Part shown: one piece after another, positions 48,697 to 58,163 of the stretch
How positions within the stretch are numbered: the stretch's first letter is position 1
Layout of the letters: every line of letters starts with the position of its first letter
Origin: Pedobacter arcticus A12
GTDB lineage: Bacteria > Bacteroidota > Bacteroidia > Sphingobacteriales > Sphingobacteriaceae
Assembly (NCBI RefSeq): GCF_000302595.1
Contig: NZ_JH947126.1
Coordinates: 525,223-589,222 of the forward strand
Direction of reading: 5' to 3'
Length of the DNA stretch: 64,000 nucleotides
The notes under the pieces: model-generated
What the model saw: the letters and a program-made list of their open reading frames with translations, nothing else
Told to the model about the DNA's origin: nothing
The model's database searches: none
Position numbers and translations under genes: made by a program

Positions 48697-49956
48697 ATGA
48701 ACAACCAGAACAGAAACTTTTTCTTCAACGTAGATTTTTTAACCATCGTATTATACCTGTGTTTATTGGCCATTGGGTGGTTTAGCATTCATGCCGCAGT
48801 GTATAATGAAGACGAAGCGCTTATTACCCTTGCGAATAACTCTGGTAAACAGCTCATTTTCATCATTGTTGCCATTATTGTAGGTGCAGTTATTCTATTG
48901 CTCGATAGCAAATTTATGTTTGCCTTCTCTCCCGTTTTTTACGGAATCACCATTTTTTTATTGATACTCGTTTTAATTGTGGGCAGAAATGTAGGTGGAA
49001 ACCAAGCTTGGATCCCGATAGGCAGTTTTAGGTTACAACCTTCGGAGTTTGCAAAGTGGGCAACCTCCCTGCTTTTAGCTCGGCATTTAAGCGTAAACAA
49101 TGCCAAGCTTACCGAATTCCGCACTTTACTTCCTACGCTAGCCATATTAGGCGTACCTGTTATTCTAATTATCATGCAACCAGATGCTGGTTCAGCTTTG
49201 GTATTTATATCTCTAATTTTTGTTTTATACCGAGAAGGTTTATCGCCATTATATTTAGTTGCGGGTGTAATGATGGTTCTTTTATTCATCTTAACCCTTT
49301 TATATTCAAAGCTCTACATCATTTTAGGTTTAGTTTTTGTTTTAGCAATCTTGATTTATAATTACCGCCGGTACAGGTCTTTAATTGCCACTTTCGTGGG
49401 AGGATTTATCCTGTGCCTACTTTTTATTTTCAGTGTTGATTTTGTTTACAACAACATTTTAAAACCACATCAAAAAGTTAGGATTGAGCTGTTACTTGGT
49501 TTGGTAAAAGATCCTCGAGGCGCTGGTTACAACGTAAATCAGTCTAAAATCGCCATTGGTTCGGGCGGGTTATGGGGAAAAGGATATCTGCAGGGAACAC
49601 AAACCAAATTCAACTTTGTACCAGAACAAAGTACCGACTTTATATTTTGTACCGTGGGCGAGGAATGGGGTTTTGCTGGCAGTTTTGTGGTGGTTGGGCT
49701 CTACTTATTTCTGCTGATGCGGATTATCCACTTGGCAGAACGGCAACGTTCGCCATTTAGCAGAATTTATGGCTATGCCGTTGCCTGTATTATATTTTGC
49801 CACTTCTTTGTAAACATCGCGATGACGGTTGGCTTAATGCCCGTAATTGGTATTCCTTTGCCTTTTGTAAGTTATGGCGGCTCGTCTTTGCTAAGCTTTA
49901 CCATCCTACTTTTTATATTGATTAAGCTAGATTCGAACCGAATGGGAATTGTTTAG
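48697..49956 (+). CDS. rodA: Peptidoglycan glycosyltransferase RodA (SEDS family)
   Basis: 419 residues with about ten membrane helices. GRNVGGNQAWIPIGSFRLQPSEFAKWATSLLLARHL is the SEDS block with the QPSE motif, MQPDAGSALVFISLIFVLY carries the catalytic Asp, and GLMPVIGIPLPFVSYGGSSLLSFTILLFIL is the C-terminal SEDS signature. It polymerises glycan strands together with PBP2. It starts 5 bases after the mrdA stop; a heptamer repeat begins on the base after its own stop codon. Confidence 0.95.
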   Translation: MNNQNRNFFFNVDFLTIVLYLCLLAIGWFSIHAAVYNEDEALITLANNSGKQLIFIIVAIIVGAVILLLDSKFMFAFSPVFYGITIFLLILVLIVGRNVGGNQAWIPIGSFRLQPSEFAKWATSLLLARHLSVNNAKLTEFRTLLPTLAILGVPVILIIMQPDAGSALVFISLIFVLYREGLSPLYLVAGVMMVLLFILTLLYSKLYIILGLVFVLAILIYNYRRYRSLIATFVGGFILCLLFIFSVDFVYNNILKPHQKVRIELLLGLVKDPRGAGYNVNQSKIAIGSGGLWGKGYLQGTQTKFNFVPEQSTDFIFCTVGEEWGFAGSFVVVGLYLFLLMRIIHLAERQRSPFSRIYGYAVACIIFCHFFVNIAMTVGLMPVIGIPLPFVSYGGSSLLSFTILLFILIKLDSNRMGIV

Positions 49957-50075
49957 AGTATTAAGTAGCGAGTATTAAGTAGTGAGTAGTAAGTAGTAAG
50001 TATTAAGTATTAAGTATTAAGTAGTGAGTAGTGAGTAGTAAGTAACGAGTATTAAGTATCAAGTGGCAAGTCGTG
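49957..50075 (+). repeat. Heptamer tandem repeat, 17 units
   Basis: Seventeen consecutive 7-base units of the form AGTANTA or AGTAGTG (for example AGTATTA, AGTAGTG, AGTAGTA) start on the first base after the rodA stop codon. Copies 7-9 are identical AGTATTA; the last three degenerate. The period of 7 gives stop-rich reading frames. The convergent flavoprotein gene ends 48 bases later. Confidence 0.9.
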
Positions 50076-50090
50076 AGAATCTAGTATAAC

Positions 50091-50108
50091 AGCCTTACAG
50101 GCTTCTTT
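50091..50108 (+). terminator. Small hairpin after the heptamer repeat
   Basis: AGCCT-TAC-AGGCT followed by TCTTT. A 5-bp stem is short, so this is a weak candidate terminator for rodA or, in reverse, for the flavoprotein gene. Confidence 0.3.
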
Positions 50109-50123
50109 ACTCTTATTCAAAAT

Positions 50124-51314
50124 CTAAATATTTTGCGCAATAACAAAACCCGAAGCCCAAGCCCATTGGAAGTTATAGCCACCCAGCCAGCCTGTAACAT
50201 CCACACATTCGCCACCAAAAAACAAACCGGGCACTTTTTTAGCTTCTAAAGTTTTTGAGGAAAGTTCGTCCGTAGAAACACCTCCTCGCATCACCTCCGC
50301 TTTATCGTAACCTTTATCGCCCGCAGGCTTCACTTTGAAATGATGGATAAAGTTCTCAATAGTTGTAAAATCATCTTTACTCAAAGATGCCAGATTTTTT
50401 GGCGTCGGAATAAAATCTGCAATAGCATCTACAAATTTGCGGGTATAAAAATTACTCAAAAAAGTGGAAAGCTGTTTTTTTCCGTTGATGCTCCGCTCCT
50501 CTTCAATTAAATCCACAATATTCTGTTGAGGCAATAAATCAATAACGATACTATCTCCAGGCTTCCAATAAGACGATATCTGCAAAATAGCTGGTCCACT
50601 CAATCCCCAATGTGTAAAAAGAATATTTTCTTCAAAACTAATGTGAGGCAAAATCACGTTAGAGAAAATAGCATTCCCAGATAAGCCAGCAAAAAAGGCT
50701 TCCTCTTTCCCAGTTACAGTTAAAGGGACTAAAGCAGGGGCAGTTTTCTCTATTTTCAAACCGAAATTTTGCGCCACCTTTAACGCAAAATCCGTGGCTC
50801 CCATTTTTGCAATGGGTAAACCACCACTTGCCATTACTATACTTTTGGCCGAAACCGTTTGGATTTTCCCGTTTTTCTCGAACGTAATACCAAAACCGCT
50901 TTCTATTTGTTTAACCGATTTAACGTCGCTATCTAAGGAAATAGTTTGATCCAGTTGTTCGCATAAATCGGTAAATATATTTACAATGTCTTTTGCTTTA
51001 TTGGAGGTTGGGAATAGCTGACCTAAAGTTTTCTCTTGCCCAGTAATGCCATAAGTTTCAAAAAATGAAACAGAATCGTCCACCGTCCACTGTGACAAGG
51101 CCGATTTTGCGAAATGTTGGTTTGCAGAGATAAAATTCTTTGGTTCGGTATAAAGGTTAGTGTAATTACAACGCCCGCCACCAGAAATCAAAATTTTAGC
51201 ACCAACTTGGTTATTCTTTTCCAAAACTAAGGTGCGTTTACCTAAATAACCAGCCTGTACCGCACACATTAACCCACAAGCACCACCACCAATAATAACC
51301 GCGTCGTAATTCAT
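50124..51314 (-). CDS. HI0933/BaiN-family FAD-dependent oxidoreductase
   Basis: 396 residues. An N-terminal Rossmann FAD-binding motif IIGGGACGLMCAVQAGYLGKRTLVLEK is followed by the family-typical GAKILISGGGRCNYTN. QLFPTSNKAKDIVNIF and the C-terminal PAGDKGYDKAEVMRGGVSTDELSSKTLEAKKVPGLFFGGECVDVTGWLGGYNFQWAWASG complete the HI0933 pattern. The family includes the flavoprotein BaiN, but most members have no known substrate. ATG 51314 was chosen because residues upstream to 51341 precede the FAD motif without family match. It converges on rodA. Confidence 0.88.
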   Translation of the reverse strand: MNYDAVIIGGGACGLMCAVQAGYLGKRTLVLEKNNQVGAKILISGGGRCNYTNLYTEPKNFISANQHFAKSALSQWTVDDSVSFFETYGITGQEKTLGQLFPTSNKAKDIVNIFTDLCEQLDQTISLDSDVKSVKQIESGFGITFEKNGKIQTVSAKSIVMASGGLPIAKMGATDFALKVAQNFGLKIEKTAPALVPLTVTGKEEAFFAGLSGNAIFSNVILPHISFEENILFTHWGLSGPAILQISSYWKPGDSIVIDLLPQQNIVDLIEEERSINGKKQLSTFLSNFYTRKFVDAIADFIPTPKNLASLSKDDFTTIENFIHHFKVKPAGDKGYDKAEVMRGGVSTDELSSKTLEAKKVPGLFFGGECVDVTGWLGGYNFQWAWASGFVIAQNI

Positions 51315-51351
51315 ACTCCAAAAATGGCATTTTAAAATCATATCTGTAATA

Positions 51352-51385
51352 TTTGCTAAAAATATGCGCTCATTAATTAACTTTG
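51352..51385 (+). promoter_or_regulatory. Candidate nuoA promoter, possibly leaderless
   Basis: TTTG (51352-51355) and TAACTTTG (51378-51385), an exact TAnnTTTG match, are separated by 22 bases. Transcription would begin at about 51390-51393, on or next to the ATG at 51392. Confidence 0.45.
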
Positions 51386-51391
51386 TCTGAT

Positions 51392-51961
51392 ATGGAAGAA
51401 GTCTCCAGTATTACCGAATTTGGCAAAGTCTTAATCTTTTTGATTACTGGCTTATTGGCTGTTGGCGGGGCATTTGCGGTTAACAAATTAATTGCACCAC
51501 ATCATCCTAATCCAGAAAAAAACAGCTCATACGAATGTGGCGAAGAGCCAACCGGAAGTTCTTGGATTCAATTCAACAGTCGCTTCTATGTAATTGCACT
51601 AATCTTTTTACTGTTTGATGTAGAGATGATTTTCGTTTTTCCATGGGCAACCATTTTTGCAGATAAGCAATTAATTGCGATAGACGGACGCTGGGGCTGG
51701 TTAGCATTCACAGAAATGTTAGCTTTTTTAAGTGTACTGATATTAGGTTTAGTTTATGTATGGCGTAAAAAAGATTTGGATTGGATAAAACCTAATAGCA
51801 TCACGCCTACTGTTCACACCGCTATCCCATTAAGTGCGTACGCTAAAATCAATCAGGAAAAATACATTCCTTTTCAAAATAAACAAGTAGTAACTGTGGA
51901 AGATCAACCAAAAGGTGTGGTTGCTAAACCCAAGTTTACGCCAAGATTTAAAAAAGCATGA
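51392..51961 (+). CDS. nuoA: NADH-quinone oxidoreductase subunit A
   Basis: 189 residues. NuoA is a membrane-arm subunit of complex I. It has three helices (about 11-31, 65-89, 103-124); [17 protein letters not shown] contains the conserved YECG loop and [12 protein letters not shown] (76-87) the conserved acidic pair. The common family length is about 120-150; here a soluble C-terminal tail of about 65 residues ([16 protein letters not shown] to the end) is added. ATG 51392 is used rather than the TTG at 51383. It overlaps nuoB by ATGA. Confidence 0.93.
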   Translation: MEEVSSITEFGKVLIFLITGLLAVGGAFAVNKLIAPHHPNPEKNSSYECGEEPTGSSWIQFNSRFYVIALIFLLFDVEMIFVFPWATIFADKQLIAIDGRWGWLAFTEMLAFLSVLILGLVYVWRKKDLDWIKPNSITPTVHTAIPLSAYAKINQEKYIPFQNKQVVTVEDQPKGVVAKPKFTPRFKKA

Positions 51962-52440
51962 GTTTAGAAAAACAATTAGAAAACACCGGAATTGTAGTGA
52001 CTAAGCTTGATGATTTAATGAATTGGGCAAGGTTATCTTCCTTATGGCCGTTAAGTTTCGGTTTAGCATGCTGTGCCATCGAAATGATGGGTTCCATGGC
52101 TTCGAACTTTGATTTAGACAGGTTTGGCGTTTTCCCTAGGCCTTCGCCACGGCAAGCAGATGTTATTATTATCGCCGGAACGGTGACTTTTAAAATGGCC
52201 GAACGTATCAAGAAGCTATACGAACAAATGCCAGAACCTAAATATGTGATTTCGATGGGATCGTGTTCTAACTGCGGTGGCCCATATTGGGAACATGGTT
52301 ATCATGTAGTTAAAGGTGTTGACCGGATTATCCCTGTTGATATCTACGTACAAGGTTGTCCCCCTCGCCCAGAAGCATTAATTGGCGGAATCTTGGAATT
52401 ACAAAAGCTAATTGAAAAAGAAGTTTTAGCTAATATTTAA
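51958..52440 (+). CDS. nuoB: NADH-quinone oxidoreductase subunit B
   Basis: 160 residues. NuoB holds the terminal N2 [4Fe-4S] cluster. The four cysteine ligands are Cys38-Cys39 in [10 protein letters not shown], Cys103 in MGSCSNCGG and Cys134 in [34 protein letters not shown] is the standard quinone-side loop. nuoC should follow, but purK is 35 bases downstream instead. The remaining complex I genes are not in this window. Confidence 0.96.
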   Translation: MSLEKQLENTGIVVTKLDDLMNWARLSSLWPLSFGLACCAIEMMGSMASNFDLDRFGVFPRPSPRQADVIIIAGTVTFKMAERIKKLYEQMPEPKYVISMGSCSNCGGPYWEHGYHVVKGVDRIIPVDIYVQGCPPRPEALIGGILELQKLIEKEVLANI

Positions 52441-52475
52441 GCTTTTATCATTACAAAAAATCATACAAACATAAA

Positions 52476-53612
52476 ATGAAATCAATATCACAAACCCGAT
52501 TAGGAATATTAGGCGGCGGACAATTGGGACGAATGCTGATTCAGGAAACCATTAACTACAATATTTCGGTAAGCGTTTTAGATCCAGATGCTGATGCACC
52601 TTGTAAAAACATTTGCGATTACTTCGAAATTGGCTCTTTAAGCGATTATGAAACGGTTTACAATTTCGGTAAAAACCTTGATTTACTTACGATAGAAATT
52701 GAAAAAGTTAATATCGAAGCACTAGAAGAACTAGAAAAACAAGGTGTTACAATCTACCCACAACCGCGTATTATTCGATTAATTCAGGATAAAGGATTAC
52801 AAAAACAATTTTTTAAAGAAAACGATATTCCAACTTCAGCTTTTCAACTATTTAATTCTAAAGAACAGCTAGCAGAGGCAAATATTAGTTTTCCGTTTAT
52901 ACAAAAACTAAGAAAAGACGGCTACGATGGCAAAGGTGTTAAAAGAATTGCTAACGAAAAAGATTTAGAGGAAGCATTTGACCAACCATCGCTGGCAGAA
53001 AACTTGGTCGATTTCGAAAAAGAAATTGCTGTAATTGTCGCAAGAAATGCCAATGGCGAAATGAAAACCTTCCCGATGGTGGAAATGGATTTTAACCCCG
53101 AAGCTAACCTAGTTGAGTTTTTAATTTCTCCATCTACCTACAGTTTCGAGATTCAGCAAAGAGCAGAAGAAATTGCTAAAAATATTGCTTCGGGACTAAA
53201 TATGGTGGGCATTTTAGCTGTGGAGATGTTTTTAACTCCAGATCTTCAGATTTTAGTTAACGAATTGGCTCCACGTCCACACAATAGCGGGCATCAAACT
53301 ATAGAAGGCAATTACACATCTCAGTTCGATCAGCATTTGAGAGCAATTTTCAACCTTCCTTTAGGGAGTACAAAAGCTATTGCTAACGCGATTATGTTGA
53401 ACTTATTAGGAGAAAATGGGCATAATGGTATTGCAGAATACGAAGGTTTAGAAGAGATTTTAAAACACGAAGGTGTTTACGTTCATCTTTACGGGAAAAA
53501 ATACACCAAACCGTTCCGTAAAATGGGCCATGTAACCATCATTAACGAAGACCGTCAAAAAGCCATTGAAACTGCAAAATATATTAAAGAAACTATAAAA
53601 GTAAAAGCATAA
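52476..53612 (+). CDS. purK: N5-carboxyaminoimidazole ribonucleotide synthase
   Basis: 378 residues. An ATP-grasp enzyme that makes N5-CAIR from AIR, bicarbonate and [18 protein letters not shown] is the N-terminal PurK dinucleotide-like motif, [14 protein letters not shown] the ATP-grasp loop, and [29 protein letters not shown] the signature near the C-terminus. It is one base from purE, so they are surely co-transcribed, and 35 bases behind nuoB. Confidence 0.95.
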   Translation: MKSISQTRLGILGGGQLGRMLIQETINYNISVSVLDPDADAPCKNICDYFEIGSLSDYETVYNFGKNLDLLTIEIEKVNIEALEELEKQGVTIYPQPRIIRLIQDKGLQKQFFKENDIPTSAFQLFNSKEQLAEANISFPFIQKLRKDGYDGKGVKRIANEKDLEEAFDQPSLAENLVDFEKEIAVIVARNANGEMKTFPMVEMDFNPEANLVEFLISPSTYSFEIQQRAEEIAKNIASGLNMVGILAVEMFLTPDLQILVNELAPRPHNSGHQTIEGNYTSQFDQHLRAIFNLPLGSTKAIANAIMLNLLGENGHNGIAEYEGLEEILKHEGVYVHLYGKKYTKPFRKMGHVTIINEDRQKAIETAKYIKETIKVKA

Positions 53613-53613
53613 T

Positions 53614-54126
53614 ATGAGCACAGCAAAAGTAGGTATCATCATGGGTAGCAAGTCTGATTTAAATATCATGGCCGAAGCTGCAGACGTACTTAAAACCTTA
53701 GGAGTAGATTTTGAACTTACTGTTGTTTCGGCGCACCGTACGCCAGAAAGAATGTTCGAATACGCTAAAACAGCTGTTGACAGAGGTATAAAGGTGATTA
53801 TTGCGGGTGCTGGTGGCGCAGCGCATTTACCAGGGATGGTTGCATCAATCACATCGTTACCTGTAATTGGGGTACCGGTAAAGTCAAGTAATTCTATTGA
53901 TGGTTGGGATTCGGTATTGTCTATTTTGCAGATGCCCAATGGAATTCCGGTTGCAACAGTTGCCTTAAACGCGGCTAAAAATGCAGGAATATTAGCAGCT
54001 CAAATATTAGCTATAGCCGATGAGAAAATCGCTAAAAATGTTATTGCATTCAAACAAGATCTTAAAGTAAAAGTAGAAGAGTCTGCCGAAAGTTTAAAAT
54101 CAGAGGGATATCCTTCTGTATTTTAA
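53614..54126 (+). CDS. purE: N5-carboxyaminoimidazole ribonucleotide mutase
   Basis: 170 residues. Converts N5-CAIR to [46 protein letters not shown] is the class I PurE active-site segment with the catalytic His in SAHRTP, and [18 protein letters not shown] follows. The presence of PurK identifies it as the bacterial mutase class rather than the animal carboxylase class. Its stop overlaps the opposite-strand YqgE gene by 4 bases. Confidence 0.96.
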   Translation: MSTAKVGIIMGSKSDLNIMAEAADVLKTLGVDFELTVVSAHRTPERMFEYAKTAVDRGIKVIIAGAGGAAHLPGMVASITSLPVIGVPVKSSNSIDGWDSVLSILQMPNGIPVATVALNAAKNAGILAAQILAIADEKIAKNVIAFKQDLKVKVEESAESLKSEGYPSVF

Positions 54127-54686
54127 TTAAGCGTAGGATCTTGAGGGAAATTTGTAATGTGGGCGTATTTTACGCCCATATTCAATACTGCCTCTTTCCA
54201 GATATCGATATCAGAAACGTCTAAAACCATTGCAGTATCAAAGCTGTTAGAAACAATCCAGGCGTTCATTTCCAATTCGTTAGTTAATTGATCTTTTGAC
54301 CAGCCAGAATAACCGATGAAAAACTTCACTTCCTCTTCTTTAATGTTATAGGCATTTATCTGCGATTTTAATTCCTCAAAATCGCCTCCCCAAAACAAAC
54401 CATTTCCTAAATTAGCACCGCCACTTATCTTTTCTGGCACCGTATGTACAAAATGTAAAGTATCGTTTGCCACCGGTCCCCCTATAAAAATATGCATATT
54501 TGCATCCCAACATTCCGAAATAACATCTTTCAATAGCAAATCACTTTTTTGATTAAGTACATAACCAACTGTTCCTTCTCCATTGTTTTCAGTAACCAAA
54601 ACTACAGTGCGTTTAAAATTAGGATCAGCCATAAATGGTTCTGATATTAACAAGGTTCCTTTTGTAGGCAAAATAGTGCTAAGCAT
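54123..54686 (-). CDS. YqgE/AlgH-family protein (UPF0301)
   Basis: 187 residues. [37 protein letters not shown] is the hallmark N-terminal block, followed by [14 protein letters not shown] and [22 protein letters not shown]. The fold is known from structures of the family, but the molecular function is not established; AlgH in Pseudomonas affects alginate expression. ATG 54686 was chosen over a TTG two codons earlier. Convergent with purE; a small gene follows 62 bases upstream on the same strand. Confidence 0.9.
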   Translation of the reverse strand: MLSTILPTKGTLLISEPFMADPNFKRTVVLVTENNGEGTVGYVLNQKSDLLLKDVISECWDANMHIFIGGPVANDTLHFVHTVPEKISGGANLGNGLFWGGDFEELKSQINAYNIKEEEVKFFIGYSGWSKDQLTNELEMNAWIVSNSFDTAMVLDVSDIDIWKEAVLNMGVKYAHITNFPQDPTLN

Positions 54687-54754
54687 ATCCAAATTAACGG
54701 ATTTTTAAACTAATTAATCTGGCAAATATATTTTAAGATACAGCTTGATAAAAA

Positions 54755-54988
54755 CTATCCAGCTTGTGCTAAATCATTCTGCGTATTATTGATTGCTTGT
54801 TTTAACTTTTGGATATCGGCTTTTACAATAGCAAGTAATTGATTATCGTAAGTCCTAGTTGCCATGTTTATAAGCGTAGTATTTACTTTTTGCTGTTGCC
54901 TACGTAAATCTTCTTTTAAAATATTCACCAATTGCATATCAAAATTTGACAATAAATTCTTGATGTTTTGAGTTGAGGTGGTTTTCAT
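54755..54988 (-). CDS. Small helical hypothetical protein
   Basis: 77 residues from ATG 54988 (an ORF extends upstream to 55036 but ATG 54988 reads MKTTSTQNIKNLL). The sequence is highly helical, with Gln/Lys/Asn-rich repeats such as LKEDLRRQQQKV and IVKADIQKLKQAINN, suggesting a coiled coil. No cysteine and no membrane segment. I know no family. It could be a genuine small cytoplasmic protein, but coding is judged only from composition and lack of overlap. Confidence 0.45.
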   Translation of the reverse strand: MKTTSTQNIKNLLSNFDMQLVNILKEDLRRQQQKVNTTLINMATRTYDNQLLAIVKADIQKLKQAINNTQNDLAQAG

Positions 54989-55208
54989 AATATTTATTTT
55001 TATTGGTTTAAAAGTCAAATACCAATTAAGTGCCAAATACGTAACTTCCGTCGATATTAAGTCAAAAACATGTTTTACTGCTTTTAAACACAGATTTTAC
55101 TGTATCAAATTATATACAATAACACACGAATATTATTTTTACTAATAAAAAAACAGATAACTAAACGCAATTAAAAATCCATAACTTTAACCCATATTAA
55201 ATTAAGCA

Positions 55209-55829
55209 ATGTTAATCCGCCTGTACGAAGAAAACCCCAACGAAAAAGTTTTAGAACAGGTGGTAGATGTTTTAAGAAAAGGCGGTATTATTATTTACCC
55301 TACAGACACCGTTTATGGTTTGGGCTGTGATATCACCAATCATAAAGCCATCGAAAAAATCGCAAAACTACGTGGGATTAAACCAGATAAGGCAAATTTT
55401 TCTTTCATCTGTCACGATTTAAGTCACATAGCCGATTTTATAAAACCGATTGATAATCCTACTTTCCGAGTTTTAAAAAAGGCTCTGCCTGGACCGTTTA
55501 CATTCATCTTTAATGCAAACGGTCATGTTCCTAAGCTATTATCAAGTAAAAAGAAAACCGTTGGTATCCGTGTTCCTGATAATAATATAGCCCGCCAAAT
55601 CGTAAAAATGTTGGGCAATCCTATTTTATCCACTTCTATTAGAGATGAAGATGAGATTCTGGAATACACCACAGATCCAGAATTGATACATGAGAAATAC
55701 GAAGACAAAGTAGATTTGGTGATCGATGGTGGCTATGGCGACAATCAGGCATCTACCGTGATCGACTGTACATCAGGCGATTTTGAAATTATTAGAGAAG
55801 GAAAAGGTGTGTTAGAGGACTATCTTTAA
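55209..55829 (+). CDS. TsaC/YciO-like Sua5-YrdC domain protein
   Basis: 206 residues, one YrdC-type domain. GGIIIYPTDTVYGLGCDITNHKAIEKIAKLRGI has the N-terminal nucleotide-binding block and LPGPFTFIFNANG the middle block. Later come VGIRVPDNNIARQIV and the Asn-lacking ILSTSI. Family members make L-threonylcarbamoyladenylate for the t6A tRNA modification. The KANFSFICHDL region and ILSTSI motif resemble the YciO branch, whose exact role is less certain than TsaC. A 110-base gap leads to nhaA. Confidence 0.85.
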   Translation: MLIRLYEENPNEKVLEQVVDVLRKGGIIIYPTDTVYGLGCDITNHKAIEKIAKLRGIKPDKANFSFICHDLSHIADFIKPIDNPTFRVLKKALPGPFTFIFNANGHVPKLLSSKKKTVGIRVPDNNIARQIVKMLGNPILSTSIRDEDEILEYTTDPELIHEKYEDKVDLVIDGGYGDNQASTVIDCTSGDFEIIREGKGVLEDYL

Positions 55830-55941
55830 AACTTAGCTGGTCAAAACGGACAGCAATAACCATCAAAAAAAATACAACCTAAGCTATTTTTTTAAGCTAA
55901 TTCTAACAGTTTTTCTAAGCCTATTTCTTATTTTAGCAGAT

Positions 55942-57126
55942 ATGGCAAACATTATCAATTTAAAACCTTTTAAAAGTTTTTTCCAATCAGAATCTACCGG
56001 CGGTGTAATACTCATGGTCTGCGTAGTGCTAAGTTTAATTATTGCGAATTCGTCACTTGGTCAAAGCTTTTCCGATTTTTTAGCCCTTAACCTAGGCTTC
56101 GAAAACAGTACTATCGACTTAAAATATCCTGTTATTCTATGGATTAACGATGGTTTAATGGCAATTTTCTTTTTAATGGTTGGTTTAGAAATCAAAAGAG
56201 AGCTAGTGGAAGGTGAACTTTCTAGCATTAAACAAGCTAGTTTACCTATTATGGCCGCTTTAGGAGGAATGTTAGTGCCTGCATTAATTTACTTCGCGAT
56301 TGACCATAGTCCAGAAACTGGACACGGCTGGGGCATACCAATGGCTACGGATATTGCGTTTGCAATTGCTGTTCTTTCAATTTTGGGAAGCAAAGTACCA
56401 AACTCATTAAAAATATTTTTAACAGCCTTAGCTATTGTTGATGATTTAGGCGCCATATTGGTAATTGCGGTTTTCTATTCTAAAGAAATGCATTTAGCCT
56501 ATTTAGGCTATGCTGGAATTGTATTCGCTATATTGATTGCTTTCAATTATTTCGGTGTAAAGAAAATCTATTTCTATATCATTCCAGGAATAGTGATGTG
56601 GTATTTCATTCATCATTCTGGGGTTCATGCAACCATTGCCGGTGTTTTAACCGCCTTAACACTTCCAACAAACGACACAGCAAAAGCATCTCCCTTAGAG
56701 CGCTTAGAACACATGCTTGTTAAGCCTGTCAACTTTTTAATTATGCCTATTTTTGCAATCGCAAATACAAACATCAAATTCGAATCAGAGATGGTTTCAA
56801 ATATCACTTCTGGAGTAAGTGTTGCTATTATTTGTGGCTTAGTGCTGGGAAAACCGTTAGGCATTTTATCTTTCTCATGGCTATCTGTAAAACTTAAATT
56901 GAGCAAATTACCCGAACAAACTAAATGGTCGCAAATTGCAGGTTTAGGCTTGTTGGGAGGTATTGGTTTTACGATGTCGATATTTATCGCTTTACTTTCT
57001 TTCAACGATGTAGAACATCAAACACAAGCAAAATTTTCTATTCTTATTGCTTCTATAAGTGCTGGGGTTTTAGGTTATGTGGTTTTGAGCTACCTTGGAA
57101 AAAAACGCAAAAGAGTAGTAATGTAA
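55942..57126 (+). CDS. nhaA: Na+/H+ antiporter NhaA
   Basis: 394 residues, 12 helices. GGVILMVCVVLSLIIANS is helix 1, FFLMVGLEIKRELVEGEL the helix-2/3 loop, ATDIAFAIAVLSILG helix 4, and ALAIVDDLGAILVIAVFY carries the essential Asp pair of helix 5. GGIGFTMSIFIALLSF is helix 11 with the conserved GIGFTMS. It exchanges Na+ or Li+ for protons at alkaline pH in the inner membrane. Monocistronic. Confidence 0.96.
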   Translation: MANIINLKPFKSFFQSESTGGVILMVCVVLSLIIANSSLGQSFSDFLALNLGFENSTIDLKYPVILWINDGLMAIFFLMVGLEIKRELVEGELSSIKQASLPIMAALGGMLVPALIYFAIDHSPETGHGWGIPMATDIAFAIAVLSILGSKVPNSLKIFLTALAIVDDLGAILVIAVFYSKEMHLAYLGYAGIVFAILIAFNYFGVKKIYFYIIPGIVMWYFIHHSGVHATIAGVLTALTLPTNDTAKASPLERLEHMLVKPVNFLIMPIFAIANTNIKFESEMVSNITSGVSVAIICGLVLGKPLGILSFSWLSVKLKLSKLPEQTKWSQIAGLGLLGGIGFTMSIFIALLSFNDVEHQTQAKFSILIASISAGVLGYVVLSYLGKKRKRVVM

Positions 57127-57374
57127 TTTTTCAAGGGGTTCCGTGGAAAGTATTCTTTGCTTAGAAAGCTTAATTTTGAAGTAGATGAAACCTGTATAAG
57201 TTTGTATAAACGAAACGCCTTTTATTATGGCTACGAAAACTTGCGAGTGAGGTATCGCTATCCTTGATATGACGCGATTTTTTGTTCACGCGTTCTCACT
57301 CATTCCCATTCGTCATCTCGAGGAACACTAGAGGTCTCACAAACAAGGTTAGTGCTTGGAAAACTGGAATTAAC
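57127..57374. repeat. nhaA-trpA intergenic region, degenerate dispersed repeat
   Basis: About 250 bases without a credible gene. CGTCATCTCGAGGAACACTA with the following GAGGTCTCAC resembles, from memory, the CGTCAT-TCGA...GAGATCTC intergenic repeats common in this family, decayed. Other pieces such as GACGCGATTTTTTGTTCACGCG hold a short CGCG-bounded palindrome. The last part runs into the trpA terminator. Confidence 0.35.
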
Positions 57375-57404
57375 AAGATAAAGGGATTAAACTCCCTTTA
57401 TCTT
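57375..57404 (-). terminator. trp operon terminator embedded in the trpA end
   Basis: On the minus strand AAGATAAAGGGA pairs with TCCCTTTATCTT (12 bp, perfect). The 6-base loop GTTTAA is the last Val codon and the TAA stop of trpA. The 5' arm is therefore coding sequence. Confidence 0.65.
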
Positions 57405-58163
57405 ACCTATAAATTCTGGAATGTGCGAAAGATAATCTTCCTTATTTCCGATAGTTTTCACAAAAGCAGTTCCCATAATTGCACCATCAACGTATTTGTT
57501 GGCTCTATCAAAACTGGCTTTATCAGAAATCCCGAAACCTATAATTAAAGGATTTTTGAGGTTCATTGCTTTTACCCTTTCGTAGTATTTACTTATTTTA
57601 TCTGATTGATCTAAATCTTTTCCGGTAGTTGCAGAAGAAGATAAAAGGTAAATAAAACCAGTTGAAAGCTCATCAATTTTACGGATACGTTCTTCGGAAG
57701 TATTTGGAGTAACCAAAAAGATATTGCTCAGTCCGTTTTTAATGAACTCATCTTTATACAATTCTTCATATTCGTACAAAGGCAAATCCGGAACAATAAT
57801 TCCATCTACACCAGCTTCTGCTACATCTTTACAAAAATTTGCTACCCCATATTGTAACATGGGGTTCACGTAACCCATCAATAAAATCGGAATACTAACC
57901 TGCGGACGTAAATCTTTCAATTGCTGAAAAAGCACTTTTAAAGTCATTCCGTTTTCGATAGATACCTGTGAGCTATGCTGTATGGTTGGTCCATCGGCCA
58001 CAGGATCTGAATACGGAAAACCGATTTCTAAAAAATCAGCTCCAGCTTTTTCTAAAGCCTGAGCAATCTTCAAAGTCGCTCCTATTTCCGGATAACCAGC
58101 TGTATAATAAATGGATAGTATATTTTCTTTCTTCTCTGTGAAGAGTTTTTTTAGTCTGTTCAT
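57387..58163 (-). CDS. trpA: Tryptophan synthase alpha subunit
   Basis: 258 residues. Cleaves indole-3-glycerol phosphate to indole, which passes to TrpB. GADFLEIGFPYSDPVADGPTIQ holds the catalytic Glu, and GVDGIIVPDLPLYEYEEL the catalytic Asp. LIIGFGISDKASFDRANKYVDGAIMGTAFVK is the phosphate-binding end. It is the last gene of the trp operon, 103 bases after trpB, and its coding end forms half of a terminator. Confidence 0.96.
   Translation of the reverse strand: MNRLKKLFTEKKENILSIYYTAGYPEIGATLKIAQALEKAGADFLEIGFPYSDPVADGPTIQHSSQVSIENGMTLKVLFQQLKDLRPQVSIPILLMGYVNPMLQYGVANFCKDVAEAGVDGIIVPDLPLYEYEELYKDEFIKNGLSNIFLVTPNTSEERIRKIDELSTGFIYLLSSSATTGKDLDQSDKISKYYERVKAMNLKNPLIIGFGISDKASFDRANKYVDGAIMGTAFVKTIGNKEDYLSHIPEFIGKIKGV

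Noticed and set aside
49957-50075. The repeat array as a CRISPR
   Set aside because: Units are 7 bases with no spacers and no cas genes nearby; it is a simple tandem repeat.
53460-53939. A 159-codon open frame opposite purK/purE
   Set aside because: It spans the junction of two conserved genes on the other strand and mirrors their codons.
57282-57548. An 88-codon plus-strand frame between nhaA and trpA
   Set aside because: It runs antisense into trpA and the repeat-like region; no protein features.
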